Shown here one piece after another: positions 35,788 to 44,379 of a stretch of DNA of 64,000 nt. Below the pieces are notes generated by a model. That model was not told where the DNA came from, made no database searches, and saw only the letters and a program-made list of their open reading frames with translations. Origin of the DNA: Rothia sp. ZJ932 (GTDB taxonomy: Bacteria > Actinomycetota > Actinomycetes > Actinomycetales > Micrococcaceae). The position numbers and the translations under genes are program-made. Within the stretch, counting starts at the first letter, position 1. Each line of letters opens with the position of its first letter. The stretch lies in contig NZ_CP070480.1 of NCBI RefSeq assembly GCF_016924835.1, positions 930,001 to 994,000 of the forward strand, written 5' to 3'.

Positions 35788-37365
35788 GTGTTCAATTCAC
35801 TCTCAGACCGGTTGACAGCAACCTTTAAGAACCTCCGCGGCAAGGGCCGCCTGACCGAAGCTGATATTGATGCAACAGTTCGCGAGATTCGCCGTGCGCT
35901 GCTCGATGCTGACGTCGCGGTTCCTGTGGTTCGCGAGTTCACCGCTGGTGTTAAAGAACGTGCCCTAGGCACTGAGGTTTCAGAGGCTCTGAACCCCTCC
36001 CAGCAGATTGTCAAGATTGTTAACGAAGAGCTCGTTAAAATCTTGGGTGGTCAGACTCGCCGCATCAATATGGCGAAGACCGGCCCGACCATCATTATGC
36101 TGGCTGGTTTGCAGGGTGCCGGTAAAACCACTCTGGCAGGTAAACTCTCGCACTGGCTCAAAGCGCAGGGGCACACCCCCATGCTGGTGGCGTCCGATTT
36201 GCAGCGCCCCAACGCGGTCAACCAGTTGAAGGTGGTAGGCTCGCGCGCGGGAGTTCCCGTCTACGCTCCTCACCCCGGCGTTACCAGCGAGTTTGATACC
36301 GTTACCGGCGACCCGGTTCAGGTAGCCCGCGACGGTGTCGCTGAAGCTCGCGCTAAACTGCACGACGTCGTTATCGTCGATACCGCGGGTCGTTTGGGTG
36401 TTGATGCAGAGCTGATGGCTCAGGCACGCAATATCCGCGACGCTATCAACCCTCACGAAGTTCTGTTCGTCATCGATGCGATGATTGGTCAGGACGCGGT
36501 GAACACCGCTAACGCCTTCAACGAGGGTGTAGATTTCACCGGCGTGGTGCTCTCAAAGCTCGATGGCGATGCCCGCGGTGGTGCAGCGCTGTCAGTAGCA
36601 TCAGTAACCGGCAAGCCCATCATGTTCGCCTCCACCGGCGAGAACGTCACTGACTTCGAGCAGTTCCACCCCGACCGTATGGCATCGCGCATTCTTGATA
36701 TGGGTGATGTGCTCTCACTCATTGAGCAGGCGGAGCAGACCTGGGACAAGGCTGAAGCCGACCGTATGGCGCAGAAGTTCGTCGATCGCGAAGACTTCAC
36801 TTTTGAGGATTTCTTGGCGCAGATGCAACAGATCCGCAAGATGGGTTCCATGAAGAAGCTGCTCATGATGATGCCCGGCGCTGCGCAGATGCGCCAGCAG
36901 CTAGAGGCATTTGATGAGCGTGAAATTGACCGTGTTGAGGCAATCGTCCGCTCGATGACCCCCCACGAACGTGTGGCACCCAAGATTATTAACGGTTCGC
37001 GTCGTGCTCGTATTGCTAAGGGTTCAGGCGTTACCGTTTCTGAGGTTAACCAGCTCATGGAACGCTTCGCTCAGGCACAGAAGATGATGAAGAAGTTGGC
37101 TAACGGTCAGATGCCCGGTATGCCCGGCGGTATGCAGGTTCCCGGTATGGCAGCAGCCGGTGGTGCTAAGAAGAAGAACGCTAAGGGCAACAACAAAAAG
37201 AAGAAGGGCTCGGGCAACCCTGCCAAGCGCGCTCAGCAGGAGCAGGCAGCGCAGCAGAAGGCCCAGGCGGCTAAGGGTTCAGCATTTGGTCAGCAGAACA
37301 ACCAAGACTTCGATATGAAGGACATGAACCTGCCGAAGGGTTTTGAGAAGTTCCTGGGCAACTAG
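35788..37365 (+). CDS. ffh: Signal recognition particle protein Ffh
   Basis: SRP54 GTPase of 525 residues. N domain MFNSLSDRLTATFKNLRGKGRL, P-loop LAGLQGAGKTTLAGKLS (about residues 107-123), DTAGRLGVDAELM, and SKLDGDARGGAALS. The methionine-rich M domain binds SRP RNA and signal peptides (GSMKKLLMMMPGA, SMTPHERVAPKIINGSRRARIAKGSG). The C-terminal 100 residues are a Gly/Met then Lys/Asn/Gln-rich tail common in this group. GTG start. It pairs with FtsY 2 kb upstream for co-translational membrane targeting. Confidence 0.96.
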   Translation: MFNSLSDRLTATFKNLRGKGRLTEADIDATVREIRRALLDADVAVPVVREFTAGVKERALGTEVSEALNPSQQIVKIVNEELVKILGGQTRRINMAKTGPTIIMLAGLQGAGKTTLAGKLSHWLKAQGHTPMLVASDLQRPNAVNQLKVVGSRAGVPVYAPHPGVTSEFDTVTGDPVQVARDGVAEARAKLHDVVIVDTAGRLGVDAELMAQARNIRDAINPHEVLFVIDAMIGQDAVNTANAFNEGVDFTGVVLSKLDGDARGGAALSVASVTGKPIMFASTGENVTDFEQFHPDRMASRILDMGDVLSLIEQAEQTWDKAEADRMAQKFVDREDFTFEDFLAQMQQIRKMGSMKKLLMMMPGAAQMRQQLEAFDEREIDRVEAIVRSMTPHERVAPKIINGSRRARIAKGSGVTVSEVNQLMERFAQAQKMMKKLANGQMPGMPGGMQVPGMAAAGGAKKKNAKGNNKKKKGSGNPAKRAQQEQAAQQKAQAAKGSAFGQQNNQDFDMKDMNLPKGFEKFLGN

Positions 37366-37426
37366 GTTTTGAACTGGCACTTGTGAAGTTTTGGTAGGTG
37401 CTGAGTCAAGCGTGTTTGAGGTGAGG

Positions 37427-37454
37427 GGCGCGTTGATCGTTGGATCATCGCGCC
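37427..37454 (+). terminator. Terminator after ffh
   Basis: GGCGCGTTGATC / GATCATCGCGCC, a 12-bp stem with G-U pairs and a 4-nt loop, followed by TTT. Confidence 0.65.
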
Positions 37455-37515
37455 TTTACTGTTCTCAGGGCGTAATGTAGTTTGTGATAACCGCTATGTG
37501 TGTAAGGAGCGCGCC

Positions 37516-38001
37516 GTGAATTCTTATCTTCCGCAGGATGAATTGGTGAAGTTCATTGAGAGCTTACCGACCCGTCGTTTGGCAGCTGCTGCTTTGATTC
37601 GCGATGAGAAGGGGCGGACGCTCGCTGTTAAGCCTAATTACAAGGACGGTTGGACGATGCCTGGCGGCACCGTTGAGGCAGGCGAGTCGCCTAAGGTGGG
37701 ATGCTTCCGCGAAGTTATTGAAGAGGTCGGTTTAGATTTGGAGCCCGGTAGGCTCTTGCTCCTATTCCACGGGTTGCAGATGGGTATCTGGGGCGACTCC
37801 ACCTACTACATTTACGATGGTGGCATGATTGACTCGTCGGCGCAGATTACCTTGCAAGAAGAGGAACTCACCGAGTACCGCTGGGTAGCTGAAGAGGATC
37901 TTGATGATTACTTTTCAGCTAGTTTTACCTACAATCTTAGGCAGTGTTACCGGGCGCTTGAAACTGGGTGCGTTGTTGAACTTGATAGCAGCATCGCGTA
38001 A
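37516..38001 (+). CDS. Nudix hydrolase
   Basis: Nudix box GGTVEAGESPKVGCFREVIEEVGLD (GX5EX7REUXEEXGU) at about residues 51-75 of a 161-residue protein, so it hydrolyses a nucleoside-diphosphate-linked substrate that cannot be named from sequence. GTG 37516 is chosen because AAGGAG lies 6 bases upstream; an ATG six codons earlier has no ribosome site. It stands alone between ffh and the acidic hypothetical gene. Confidence 0.85.
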   Translation: MNSYLPQDELVKFIESLPTRRLAAAALIRDEKGRTLAVKPNYKDGWTMPGGTVEAGESPKVGCFREVIEEVGLDLEPGRLLLLFHGLQMGIWGDSTYYIYDGGMIDSSAQITLQEEELTEYRWVAEEDLDDYFSASFTYNLRQCYRALETGCVVELDSSIA

Positions 38002-38020
38002 TAAGGGCTATCTGGCTTTA

Positions 38021-38026
38021 TATAAT
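38021..38026 (+). promoter_or_regulatory. Candidate -10 for the 38132 gene
   Basis: A perfect TATAAT inside TTATATAAT lies 106 bp before the next ATG; no good -35 is visible. Confidence 0.3.
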
Positions 38027-38131
38027 TGATACTGACTGCGCGGGGTGTGTGCGCCGCGTGAGAAGTAACGGTACACGCCCGTCTTAGTAGGTAGTGTCAT
38101 AAAAAATTTGAGTTAAGGAATACGTATCAAT

Positions 38132-40018
38132 ATGTCTGATCATTACTCTGAACCACTTTCAGGGGATGATAGTGCGCCTGTTTACGAAACCTCATGGGCT
38201 CGAATTAGCCTTGATTTCGGACCGCGCGGCTATGAGCTGGCAGAAGAGATCGCAGGTGAAGAGGATCAGGGCGATCCTGCAGAACGTATTCGCCGTGAGA
38301 TTCAGCAGATGATTGAGGCTGTGCGTGGTGCCGATTCAATCTCTGAGTCTGAGTTTATTGAACTCGATAATATGGAGCTCACGGCTGAGGTTTTTGAGCA
38401 GCTGTGTGATGGTGTGAGCCCCGAGGAGCTTAAAGAGCTAGCTGGTGAAGTTGAGGGGGCTACGGATGCTGAACCGACGGAACCGGAGGCGGACGCTCGT
38501 CCTGGGGAAACCGAACGCGCAGATAACTCTGAGGAGACTTTGGGCGAACCTCTCAGCGAAGAAGAAGCACGTGCTGAAGAAGAGATGGAGCGCCGTATCA
38601 CCGAGGCTACGGCTGAGGATGTGGTACGTGAGCTTTTGCTTGCTGCTGTAGACCTTCCGCAGTTGATGGTTTATGAAGCAGATGAAACAACCGTTAACGT
38701 GTACGTACTGTGCGTTAACGAGAACGATGAATGGGTGACCGCTGAGGTCGATGAGAAAGGCAGGATCGCTCCTGGTTTGGCGTTTGAGAGTTTCGCTGCC
38801 GAATTGATGGAGCTACTTCCTGCCCGCGGCGGTATTTGTGCAGAGCAGGATTCCTATTCGTTTTCTGTGCCGGTGACTGAGCTGGGCGAAGAACTGACCG
38901 TTGACGCTGATTCAACCTGCGCTGCCCTGGTTGAAATCAGTATGGACGAGCTTACGCAGCAGGTTCCGCAGCTTCTACTGACGTGTGCCTTAGAGGCAGC
39001 GCCTTCGAGCAACGGGTGGGTCTTACTGAGCGCTGACTACATGACTTTGGCTCTAGTCATTGATCAGTTGAGCCGACCCGCTGTGGTGGTGGCGAGCACT
39101 GATAACTCCCATCAACTCAGTTTTGTTCTACCCGGTGGTTTCAATCCCACTTTTGATGAGGGTAGCGTGGGTGAGTGGATGCAGGGGGTTGTTGGAACCC
39201 CTAGCGCCGATATTTCGGGTGTTCTTATTGATTTGCACTGGGGTGCCAATAAGGTACTCACCCGCTACCTGCCGCAGCGTTCGGTAGCCTTGGATACCTT
39301 ATGGGCTCTGCCCGGTTTGCTCCCTGATCCGCTGAGCTACGTTCGTTTGGATGATGAGATTGAGAACCTGACGTGGATCTATAACCTGGATGACACCGAG
39401 TCTAAACGCCTGCGTAACTACATTGAAGATACCGGGTCTGATACCGGTATGGAATCAGTTTTGCAGTTGCTGGGGTACAGTGTTGAGGTTGCCCGTGTGG
39501 CGGATGCGCGTGCCGACATGACGCACATGCCTGGGTACAGGGCGTTCGCCCCAGATGCTGACGAAGAGGACGATGTTCCTGGCAGTGAATCTTCGACGCT
39601 TGCATTCGTGAGTGGTGAGTCACATAAGAAACCCGGTATGTTGGATGGCGTAGCTCAGCTGGGCGCTTCGGGTATTTTGGCTTTGATCGCTGCTCGTCGC
39701 CGCACTCAGGGGGTTTCCTCTCAGAACGCTGCTCTAGCGTCAGCTGCCTTAGCGAGCGCGGGTATCTCCGAAATTGTTATGGCACGTACCCTTGAAAAAC
39801 TCCAAAAAATTAAAGGTGAACAGAAGGCGGGGGAGTCCTCCGTCCAAACCCCGTCACGCCACGGCAAGGCTGCTGGGAACAGGGGAGCGGCGCGTGTCCG
39901 TGACTTTTTAGATTCCAGCGAACTGGGCGAAAAAGCTCACCGTGCTGGTAGTGAAGCCAAAAAACGTACGAGGGAGCAAACCCAGAAGTTCTTGCGTAAG
40001 TTCTTTGGGCAAGAGTAA
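38132..40018 (+). CDS. Large acidic protein of unknown family
   Basis: A 628-residue protein that I do not recognise. There is no signal peptide. Residues 20-170 are very acidic and helical (GEVEGATDAEPTEPEADARP and a following Glu-rich coiled-coil-like run). Residues 170-440 look like two or three alpha/beta repeats with alternating hydrophobics (LMVYEADETTVNVYVLCVNE; WVLLSADYMTLALVIDQL), somewhat like secretion-chaperone/YbjN folds, though this is only an impression. A single hydrophobic segment (LGASGILALIAA) near residue 505 precedes a basic C-terminus ending KKRTREQTQKFLRKFFGQE. ATG with TTAAGGAA upstream. Monocistronic, closed by a strong hairpin. Confidence 0.75.
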   Translation: MSDHYSEPLSGDDSAPVYETSWARISLDFGPRGYELAEEIAGEEDQGDPAERIRREIQQMIEAVRGADSISESEFIELDNMELTAEVFEQLCDGVSPEELKELAGEVEGATDAEPTEPEADARPGETERADNSEETLGEPLSEEEARAEEEMERRITEATAEDVVRELLLAAVDLPQLMVYEADETTVNVYVLCVNENDEWVTAEVDEKGRIAPGLAFESFAAELMELLPARGGICAEQDSYSFSVPVTELGEELTVDADSTCAALVEISMDELTQQVPQLLLTCALEAAPSSNGWVLLSADYMTLALVIDQLSRPAVVVASTDNSHQLSFVLPGGFNPTFDEGSVGEWMQGVVGTPSADISGVLIDLHWGANKVLTRYLPQRSVALDTLWALPGLLPDPLSYVRLDDEIENLTWIYNLDDTESKRLRNYIEDTGSDTGMESVLQLLGYSVEVARVADARADMTHMPGYRAFAPDADEEDDVPGSESSTLAFVSGESHKKPGMLDGVAQLGASGILALIAARRRTQGVSSQNAALASAALASAGISEIVMARTLEKLQKIKGEQKAGESSVQTPSRHGKAAGNRGAARVRDFLDSSELGEKAHRAGSEAKKRTREQTQKFLRKFFGQE

Positions 40019-40073
40019 GAGACTGAGCTGCTCTGGGGGTGTAAGCCCGAAAACAGGTAGGGGAGATTCTCCC

Positions 40074-40120
40074 TTAACTGCATGATTCACCTCATGGGCA
40101 GAGGTGAATCATGCAGTTAA
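40074..40120. terminator. Perfect 20-bp hairpin behind the acidic protein gene
   Basis: The arm at 40074-40093 (starting TTAACTGCATGATTCA) is an exact reverse complement of 40101-40120, with a 7-nt loop. No T run follows, so it may terminate by another route or protect mRNA ends. The 333-bp gap 40019-40351 also holds an octamer repeat copy at 40178 and the rpsP leader. Confidence 0.65.
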
Positions 40121-40351
40121 AGGTGACTCGCGCTGGGTATGGTTGCTGTCCCGCATACATCACACTATTTTTAAACCGCGTCCGCCTAGATTAAGTGAGT
40201 AGGCTCTGGCATACTATATGTTTGTACCCAGTGCGCTCGGCCCCTCTCACCGGGCGTTCATTGTGTCCACAGAGTTTTTGTGATTGGCCCGCCCCACGGG
40301 AGCAAGAGCAAATAACTCGACTATTTATATGAAACAGGAGAGTCCACTACA

Positions 40352-40780
40352 GTGGCTGTTAAAATTCGTCTGAAGCGTTTTGGTAAGATCCGCGATGCCC
40401 GCTACCGCGTTGTTGTAGCTGATTCACGCACCAAGCGTGATGGCAAGGCTATCGAAGAAATCGGTATCTACCACCCGACTGAGAACCCCTCACGCATTGA
40501 GATCAACTCAGAGCGCGCACAGTACTGGCTGTCAGTAGGTGCTCAGCCTACCGAGCAGGTAGCAGTTCTGCTCAAGCTGACCGGCGACCTGCAGGCTTCA
40601 AAGGGTGAAAAGGCAGAGAACACTGTCAAGCCCGTTGAACCCAAGCCCGAATTTGTTGTTCCCGAAAAGGGTTCAGTAATCCTCCCCGAAGCTATCACCC
40701 CCAAGGCTGAAGCTAAGGAAGAGGAAGCTCCCGCAGAAGAGGCTGCTGAAGAAGCAGCTTCAGAGGAAGCAGCTGAGTAA
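40352..40780 (+). CDS. rpsP: 30S ribosomal protein S16
   Basis: S16 core in residues 1-85 ([25 protein letters not shown] ... GTG start behind CAGGAGAG), followed by a 55-residue tail of Ala, Glu, Pro and Lys ([20 protein letters not shown]). Acidic tails on S16 are common in Actinobacteria. khpA begins 2 bp after the stop, then rimM-trmD after a terminator: the standard ribosome/tRNA maturation block. Confidence 0.96.
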   Translation: MAVKIRLKRFGKIRDARYRVVVADSRTKRDGKAIEEIGIYHPTENPSRIEINSERAQYWLSVGAQPTEQVAVLLKLTGDLQASKGEKAENTVKPVEPKPEFVVPEKGSVILPEAITPKAEAKEEEAPAEEAAEEAASEEAAE

Positions 40781-40782
40781 TC

Positions 40783-41025
40783 ATGTTGGCTGATGCTCTC
40801 GAACACTTGGTTCGGGGAATCGTTGACAACCCCGACGACGTTGAGGTTCGCGCCCGCGCAGGGCGACGGGGCGAAACCCTAGAGGTTCGCGTAAACCCCA
40901 AAGACCTCGGACGCGTCATCGGCAGGCAGGGACGCACCGCCAACAGCGTGCGCACCGTCGTCAACGCCATCTCCGGCGGCGACCACGTCCGCGTGGATGT
41001 CATCGACACAGACCGCCGACGCTAA
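40783..41025 (+). CDS. khpA: KH-domain RNA-binding protein KhpA
   Basis: An 80-residue single KH domain. LADALEHLVRGIVDNPDDVEV is followed by the GxxG loop in VIGRQGRTANSVRTVVNA. It binds RNA, generally with KhpB/Jag, and affects cell division and translation in other bacteria. It begins two bases after rpsP, so it is translationally coupled. Confidence 0.92.
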   Translation: MLADALEHLVRGIVDNPDDVEVRARAGRRGETLEVRVNPKDLGRVIGRQGRTANSVRTVVNAISGGDHVRVDVIDTDRRR

Positions 41026-41041
41026 CTGAAATAGCTTAAAG

Positions 41042-41074
41042 ACCCCGGTTACCTCACGGTAGCCGGGGTTTTTG
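41042..41074 (+). terminator. Terminator after rpsP-khpA
   Basis: ACCCCGGTTACC / GGTAGCCGGGGT with a 4-nt loop and a TTTTTG tail. Confidence 0.9.
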
Positions 41075-41262
41075 TTGTCTAGGCAACCTAATGGTGCAGG
41101 ATTAGTCGCTGATCGAAAGTGCCCCTTTGATACAACTCAAGGGGCGCTTTGGGGTGTGAACTCATATTTGCGGTTTGCGCCGGTACGTTCTTTTGAACCG
41201 TGCTTTAGCCAGTAGACTGGTTCTAGTTCAGCATTCTGACGTTTGTGAGGAGACTCTTTTAC

Positions 41263-41853
41263 ATGCAGGTACTTGTAGCTCGCATCGGTAAGCCCCACGG
41301 TATTCGTGGTGAGGTCACCGTTCAGCTGTTCACCGATAACCCCGAGGAACGTTTTGCAGCCGGTGAGACCCTGCAGATTCGCGACTTCGACCCCACCAGC
41401 CCCGTAGGTTCCCTGCTGCCGGCGGGGGAGTTGACGGTCGCGTCCGCCCGGTGGAACAAAAAAATTCTTGTGGTGAAGTTCAACGAAGTCACCAGCCGCA
41501 ATGACGCTGAGGCGCTGCGCGATAGCTACCTTGAGTTCGACTCTTCAACCGATACCAACGAAGACAGCTTCTACGAGCACGACCTCATCGGTCTGCCTGT
41601 CTACCGTATCGCAGATGTACCCGAAGGTGAACTGCCTTCCGGCGACGCTCTGGGTAAAGTCACCGGGTTGCAGACCATGCCCACCCAAGATCTTCTGCTC
41701 TTTGAACTGGCTGTCAATGGCGAAGAAGTGATGATTCCCTTCGTGGAGGAACTGGTACCTGAACTCGATCTCGACGAGGGATTTGTGCTCATCGACCCGC
41801 CCGCCGGGCTCATTGAAATGGCGCTCGATGATGAAGCACCCGAGGATGAATAA
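41263..41853 (+). CDS. rimM: Ribosome maturation factor RimM
   Basis: RimM assists 30S head assembly and binds S19. MQVLVARIGKPHGIRGEVTVQLFTDNPEERF is the family N-terminus, and a PRC-barrel domain follows (EHDLIGLPVYRI ... MIPFVEELVPELDLDEGFVLIDPPAGL). ATG 41263 with TGAGGAG ten bases upstream; six upstream codons in frame are not used. 196 residues. trmD starts on the next base after its stop. Confidence 0.94.
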   Translation: MQVLVARIGKPHGIRGEVTVQLFTDNPEERFAAGETLQIRDFDPTSPVGSLLPAGELTVASARWNKKILVVKFNEVTSRNDAEALRDSYLEFDSSTDTNEDSFYEHDLIGLPVYRIADVPEGELPSGDALGKVTGLQTMPTQDLLLFELAVNGEEVMIPFVEELVPELDLDEGFVLIDPPAGLIEMALDDEAPEDE

Positions 41854-42681
41854 GTGCGCTACGACGTTGTAACGATTTTCCCTGAATACCTAGAGCCACT
41901 ACGCCTCTCACTCTTGGGCAAAGCGCAAGAGACCGGTCTGGTGAAACTCAATCTTCACAACCTGCGCGACTTCGCCTTTGACCGCCACAAAACTGTAGAT
42001 GACACCCCCTACGGTGGTGGTGCGGGCATGGTTATGAAACCCGAACCCTGGGGGCTGGCTCTCAACAGTATCTTGGAAGACGCTCAAACAGTAACAGGTG
42101 AGGGTAACCCCTGCGAAGGGGCGGACGCGCGTCCGTTGCTGGTCGTGCCCTCACCGGCAGGTCAGGTGTTTGATCAGGCGCTTGCCTATGAGTGGGCTGA
42201 GCAAGAGAAACATATTGTTTTTGCTCCTGCCCGCTACGAGGGCATTGATGAACGAGTGCTGGATTGGGCGCAGGAATCCTTTAGAGTTCTACCCGTGTCT
42301 TTGGGTGACTACGTGCTTTACGGCGGTGAAGTTGCCGTGATGGCAATGATTGAGGCAGTGACGCGGCTGATTCCCGGTGCTATGGGCAACCCCGAGTCTT
42401 TAGAAGAAGAATCGCACACCGGCGGCTTGCTAGAGTATCCGGTCTACACCAAACCAGCTACCTGGCGCGAGCGCACGGTACCCGATGTGCTGCTGTCGGG
42501 TAACCACGCAGCCATTGCGCGGTGGCGTCGTAACCAGCAGATTGAGCGTACCTTCGCCCGACGGTTCGACATGATCGAGAATTACCCAGAAACTAACTGG
42601 GACAAAAAAGACCGCGCCCTGCTTAATGATTTGAGAGCCCAACGCAACCGGGCGGCGAAAGAAGCTCGACGGTCTGCTTAA
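41854..42681 (+). CDS. trmD: tRNA (guanine(37)-N1)-methyltransferase
   Basis: TrmD, a SPOUT-fold enzyme preventing frameshifts at G37. The start [15 protein letters not shown], the [18 protein letters not shown] loop, YEGIDERV, and the trefoil-knot segment [27 protein letters not shown] are intact. 275 residues with GTG start immediately after the rimM stop. Three octamer-type GCGGACGC or GCGTCC words lie within it. Confidence 0.96.
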   Translation: MRYDVVTIFPEYLEPLRLSLLGKAQETGLVKLNLHNLRDFAFDRHKTVDDTPYGGGAGMVMKPEPWGLALNSILEDAQTVTGEGNPCEGADARPLLVVPSPAGQVFDQALAYEWAEQEKHIVFAPARYEGIDERVLDWAQESFRVLPVSLGDYVLYGGEVAVMAMIEAVTRLIPGAMGNPESLEEESHTGGLLEYPVYTKPATWRERTVPDVLLSGNHAAIARWRRNQQIERTFARRFDMIENYPETNWDKKDRALLNDLRAQRNRAAKEARRSA

Positions 42682-42685
42682 AACG

Positions 42686-42751
42686 CGAGATCCTGATTGT
42701 TTGCCGAGATCCTGATATAAAACAGGATTTCGGCAAACAATCAGGATCTCG
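42686..42751. terminator. Very long hairpin (29-bp stem) between trmD and purU
   Basis: The arms 42686-42714 and 42723-42751 pair over 29 bp with one G-U and an 8-nt loop ATATAAAA. Each arm carries GAGATCCTGAT or a near copy twice. No long T run. It lies between convergent genes and is probably a bidirectional barrier. Confidence 0.8.
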
Positions 42752-42766
42752 GCGGTTAAAAACCGT

Positions 42767-43648
42767 TTAGCGTAGGACGACGGTGCGTCCGCCCTTGAGG
42801 ATGACGCGCCCTTCACAGTGCCAGCGCACAGCGTCCGCCAGAGCTTTAGTTTCAGCGTCGCGTCCGCGGCGTACTAGGTCTTCGGGGGAGTAGGTGTGGT
42901 CGATGTTGATGACTTCCTGGGCGATGATCGGGCCCTCGTCAAGTTCTGAGTTGACGTAGTGGGCGGTGGCACCGATGGTTTTTACACCGCGCTCAAATGC
43001 CTGGTGGTAGGGCTTTGCCCCCTTGAAGGAAGGCAGGAAGGAGTGGTGGATGTTGATAACGCGCCCCTCCATCTTGTCTGCCAGGTCGTTGGAGAGAATC
43101 TGCATGTAGCGTGCTAGCACCACCAGATCAACGTCGAGGCGGTCTACTACATCGAGCAGCTGAGCCTCAGCGTCCGCCTTGGTATCAGGCGTGACGGGAA
43201 TGTGGTAGAAAGGCACTCCGTTCCATTCGCTGAGGCGTTGGTGATCGCGGTGGTTAGATACCACGCCCACAATTTCAATGGGCAGATCACCGGTGCGGGT
43301 GCGGTAAAAGAGGTCATTCAAGCAGTGGTCTGCTTTTGACGACATAATCAGCACGCGGCGCTTTTCGCTCTTGTAACGTAGTTCGTAACGCATGGAGAAG
43401 TCAGGGGCAATTGCGTCTATCTCAGCCTTGATCGCATCGTAAGCGGCGGACGCGCCATCGAAAGGTGCTGCTTGAACACGAATGAAAAAATGCCCGGTGC
43501 GCAGATCATCGAACTGCTGCAAATCGATGATGGTGTACTTGTGCTTGAGGAAAACGCCGGTTAAGGCGTACACAATACCAATTGTTTCGGGGCAGTCGAG
43601 GGTGAGAATGAGCTCTTCGTCTTGGTTAGCTAGTAGTGCTGAAGCCAC
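42767..43648 (-). CDS. purU: Formyltetrahydrofolate deformylase
   Basis: PurU hydrolyses 10-formyl-THF to THF and formate, balancing one-carbon pools. An N-terminal ACT domain (LILTLDCPETIGIVYALTGVFL) precedes the formyltransferase-like catalytic domain (RVLIMSSKADHCLNDLFYR ... VNIHHSFLPSFKGAKPYHQAFERGVKTIGATAHY). GTG 43648 is chosen, with GAAAGG upstream; the longer frame to 43747 runs into the intergenic region. 293 residues. Convergent with trmD. It contains five octamer copies. Confidence 0.92.
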   Translation of the reverse strand: MASALLANQDEELILTLDCPETIGIVYALTGVFLKHKYTIIDLQQFDDLRTGHFFIRVQAAPFDGASAAYDAIKAEIDAIAPDFSMRYELRYKSEKRRVLIMSSKADHCLNDLFYRTRTGDLPIEIVGVVSNHRDHQRLSEWNGVPFYHIPVTPDTKADAEAQLLDVVDRLDVDLVVLARYMQILSNDLADKMEGRVINIHHSFLPSFKGAKPYHQAFERGVKTIGATAHYVNSELDEGPIIAQEVINIDHTYSPEDLVRRGRDAETKALADAVRWHCEGRVILKGGRTVVLR

Positions 43649-43802
43649 GGTGGGTGCCTTTCGCGAAATGAATTCTTGTGTGTTAAGGCTACACTGGGCA
43701 CCTTGGCACCGGCTCCGCACCGCTATAAAGGGTGATGAAGCTATCACGCTTGTTAGTAAATATTATCGGCAGTTATCTCTGGTGAAGACAGGGCACACAT
43801 GG

Positions 43803-43808
43803 CATAAT
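43803..43808 (+). promoter_or_regulatory. Extended -10 promoter of rplS
   Basis: TGGCATAAT, an extended -10 (TGN plus CATAAT), 210 bp before rplS. It would start transcription just ahead of the leader hairpin. Confidence 0.4.
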
Positions 43809-43814
43809 TAAACC

Positions 43815-43990
43815 TTGTGTTCTTTTGTGGGTATGCCCCTGCCGCAGGGGGAAGAGCAGCCACAGCACAAAAGAACCTTGTGCTCGCTGATAGAGCGGGT
43901 GCAAGTAGATAAGCCTCTTCGGTGCAATATTCAGTCTTCAGCTTTGGCTGACATAGACACTGTGCCGTCGCATAATGAGATTGTTTGACC
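43815..43990 (+). promoter_or_regulatory. Structured leader of rplS
   Basis: GTTCTTTTGTG (43819-43829) pairs exactly with CACAAAAGAAC (43866-43876) and encloses CCCCTGCCGCAGGGG, a smaller hairpin. AACCTTGTG flanks both arms. A ribosomal-protein autoregulatory leader for L19 is a fair guess. The gap 43649-44018 holds no ORF of its own. Confidence 0.5.
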
Positions 43991-44018
43991 TGCGGCAGAT
44001 GACTCATGGAGAAACTCA

Positions 44019-44366
44019 ATGCAGACTCTTGACTTTATCGACAACAAGTCACTTCGCAACGATGTGCCCGACTTCGGTCCCGGTGACACCCTGAACGTAC
44101 ACGTCAACATTGTTGAAGGTAACCGTTCACGTGTTCAGGTTTTCAAGGGCTACGTTTTGGGTCGTCAGGGCTCTGGCGTTCGTGAAACCTTCACCGTGCG
44201 TAAGGTTTCATTCGGTGTTGGTGTAGAGCGTACCTTCCCGGTTCACTCACCCGTTATCGAAAAGATCGAACTGGTAACCCGTGGTGACGTTCGTCGTGCG
44301 AAGCTGTACTACATGCGCGATCGCCATGGTAAGGCAGCTCGTATCCGCGAGAAGCGCGAAAACTAA
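44019..44366 (+). CDS. rplS: 50S ribosomal protein L19
   Basis: The 115-residue L19 has [33 protein letters not shown] near the start and the [37 protein letters not shown] tail. Its stop lies 13 bp before the first signal peptidase gene, so the genes are probably co-transcribed. A hairpin leader precedes it. Confidence 0.97.
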   Translation: MQTLDFIDNKSLRNDVPDFGPGDTLNVHVNIVEGNRSRVQVFKGYVLGRQGSGVRETFTVRKVSFGVGVERTFPVHSPVIEKIELVTRGDVRRAKLYYMRDRHGKAARIREKREN

Positions 44367-44379
44367 TTCTTTAGTTTTT

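Noticed and set aside
35583-36014. 143-codon minus-strand frame over the start of ffh
   Set aside because: It lies mostly against the N domain of Ffh and has no recognisable motif; a shadow.
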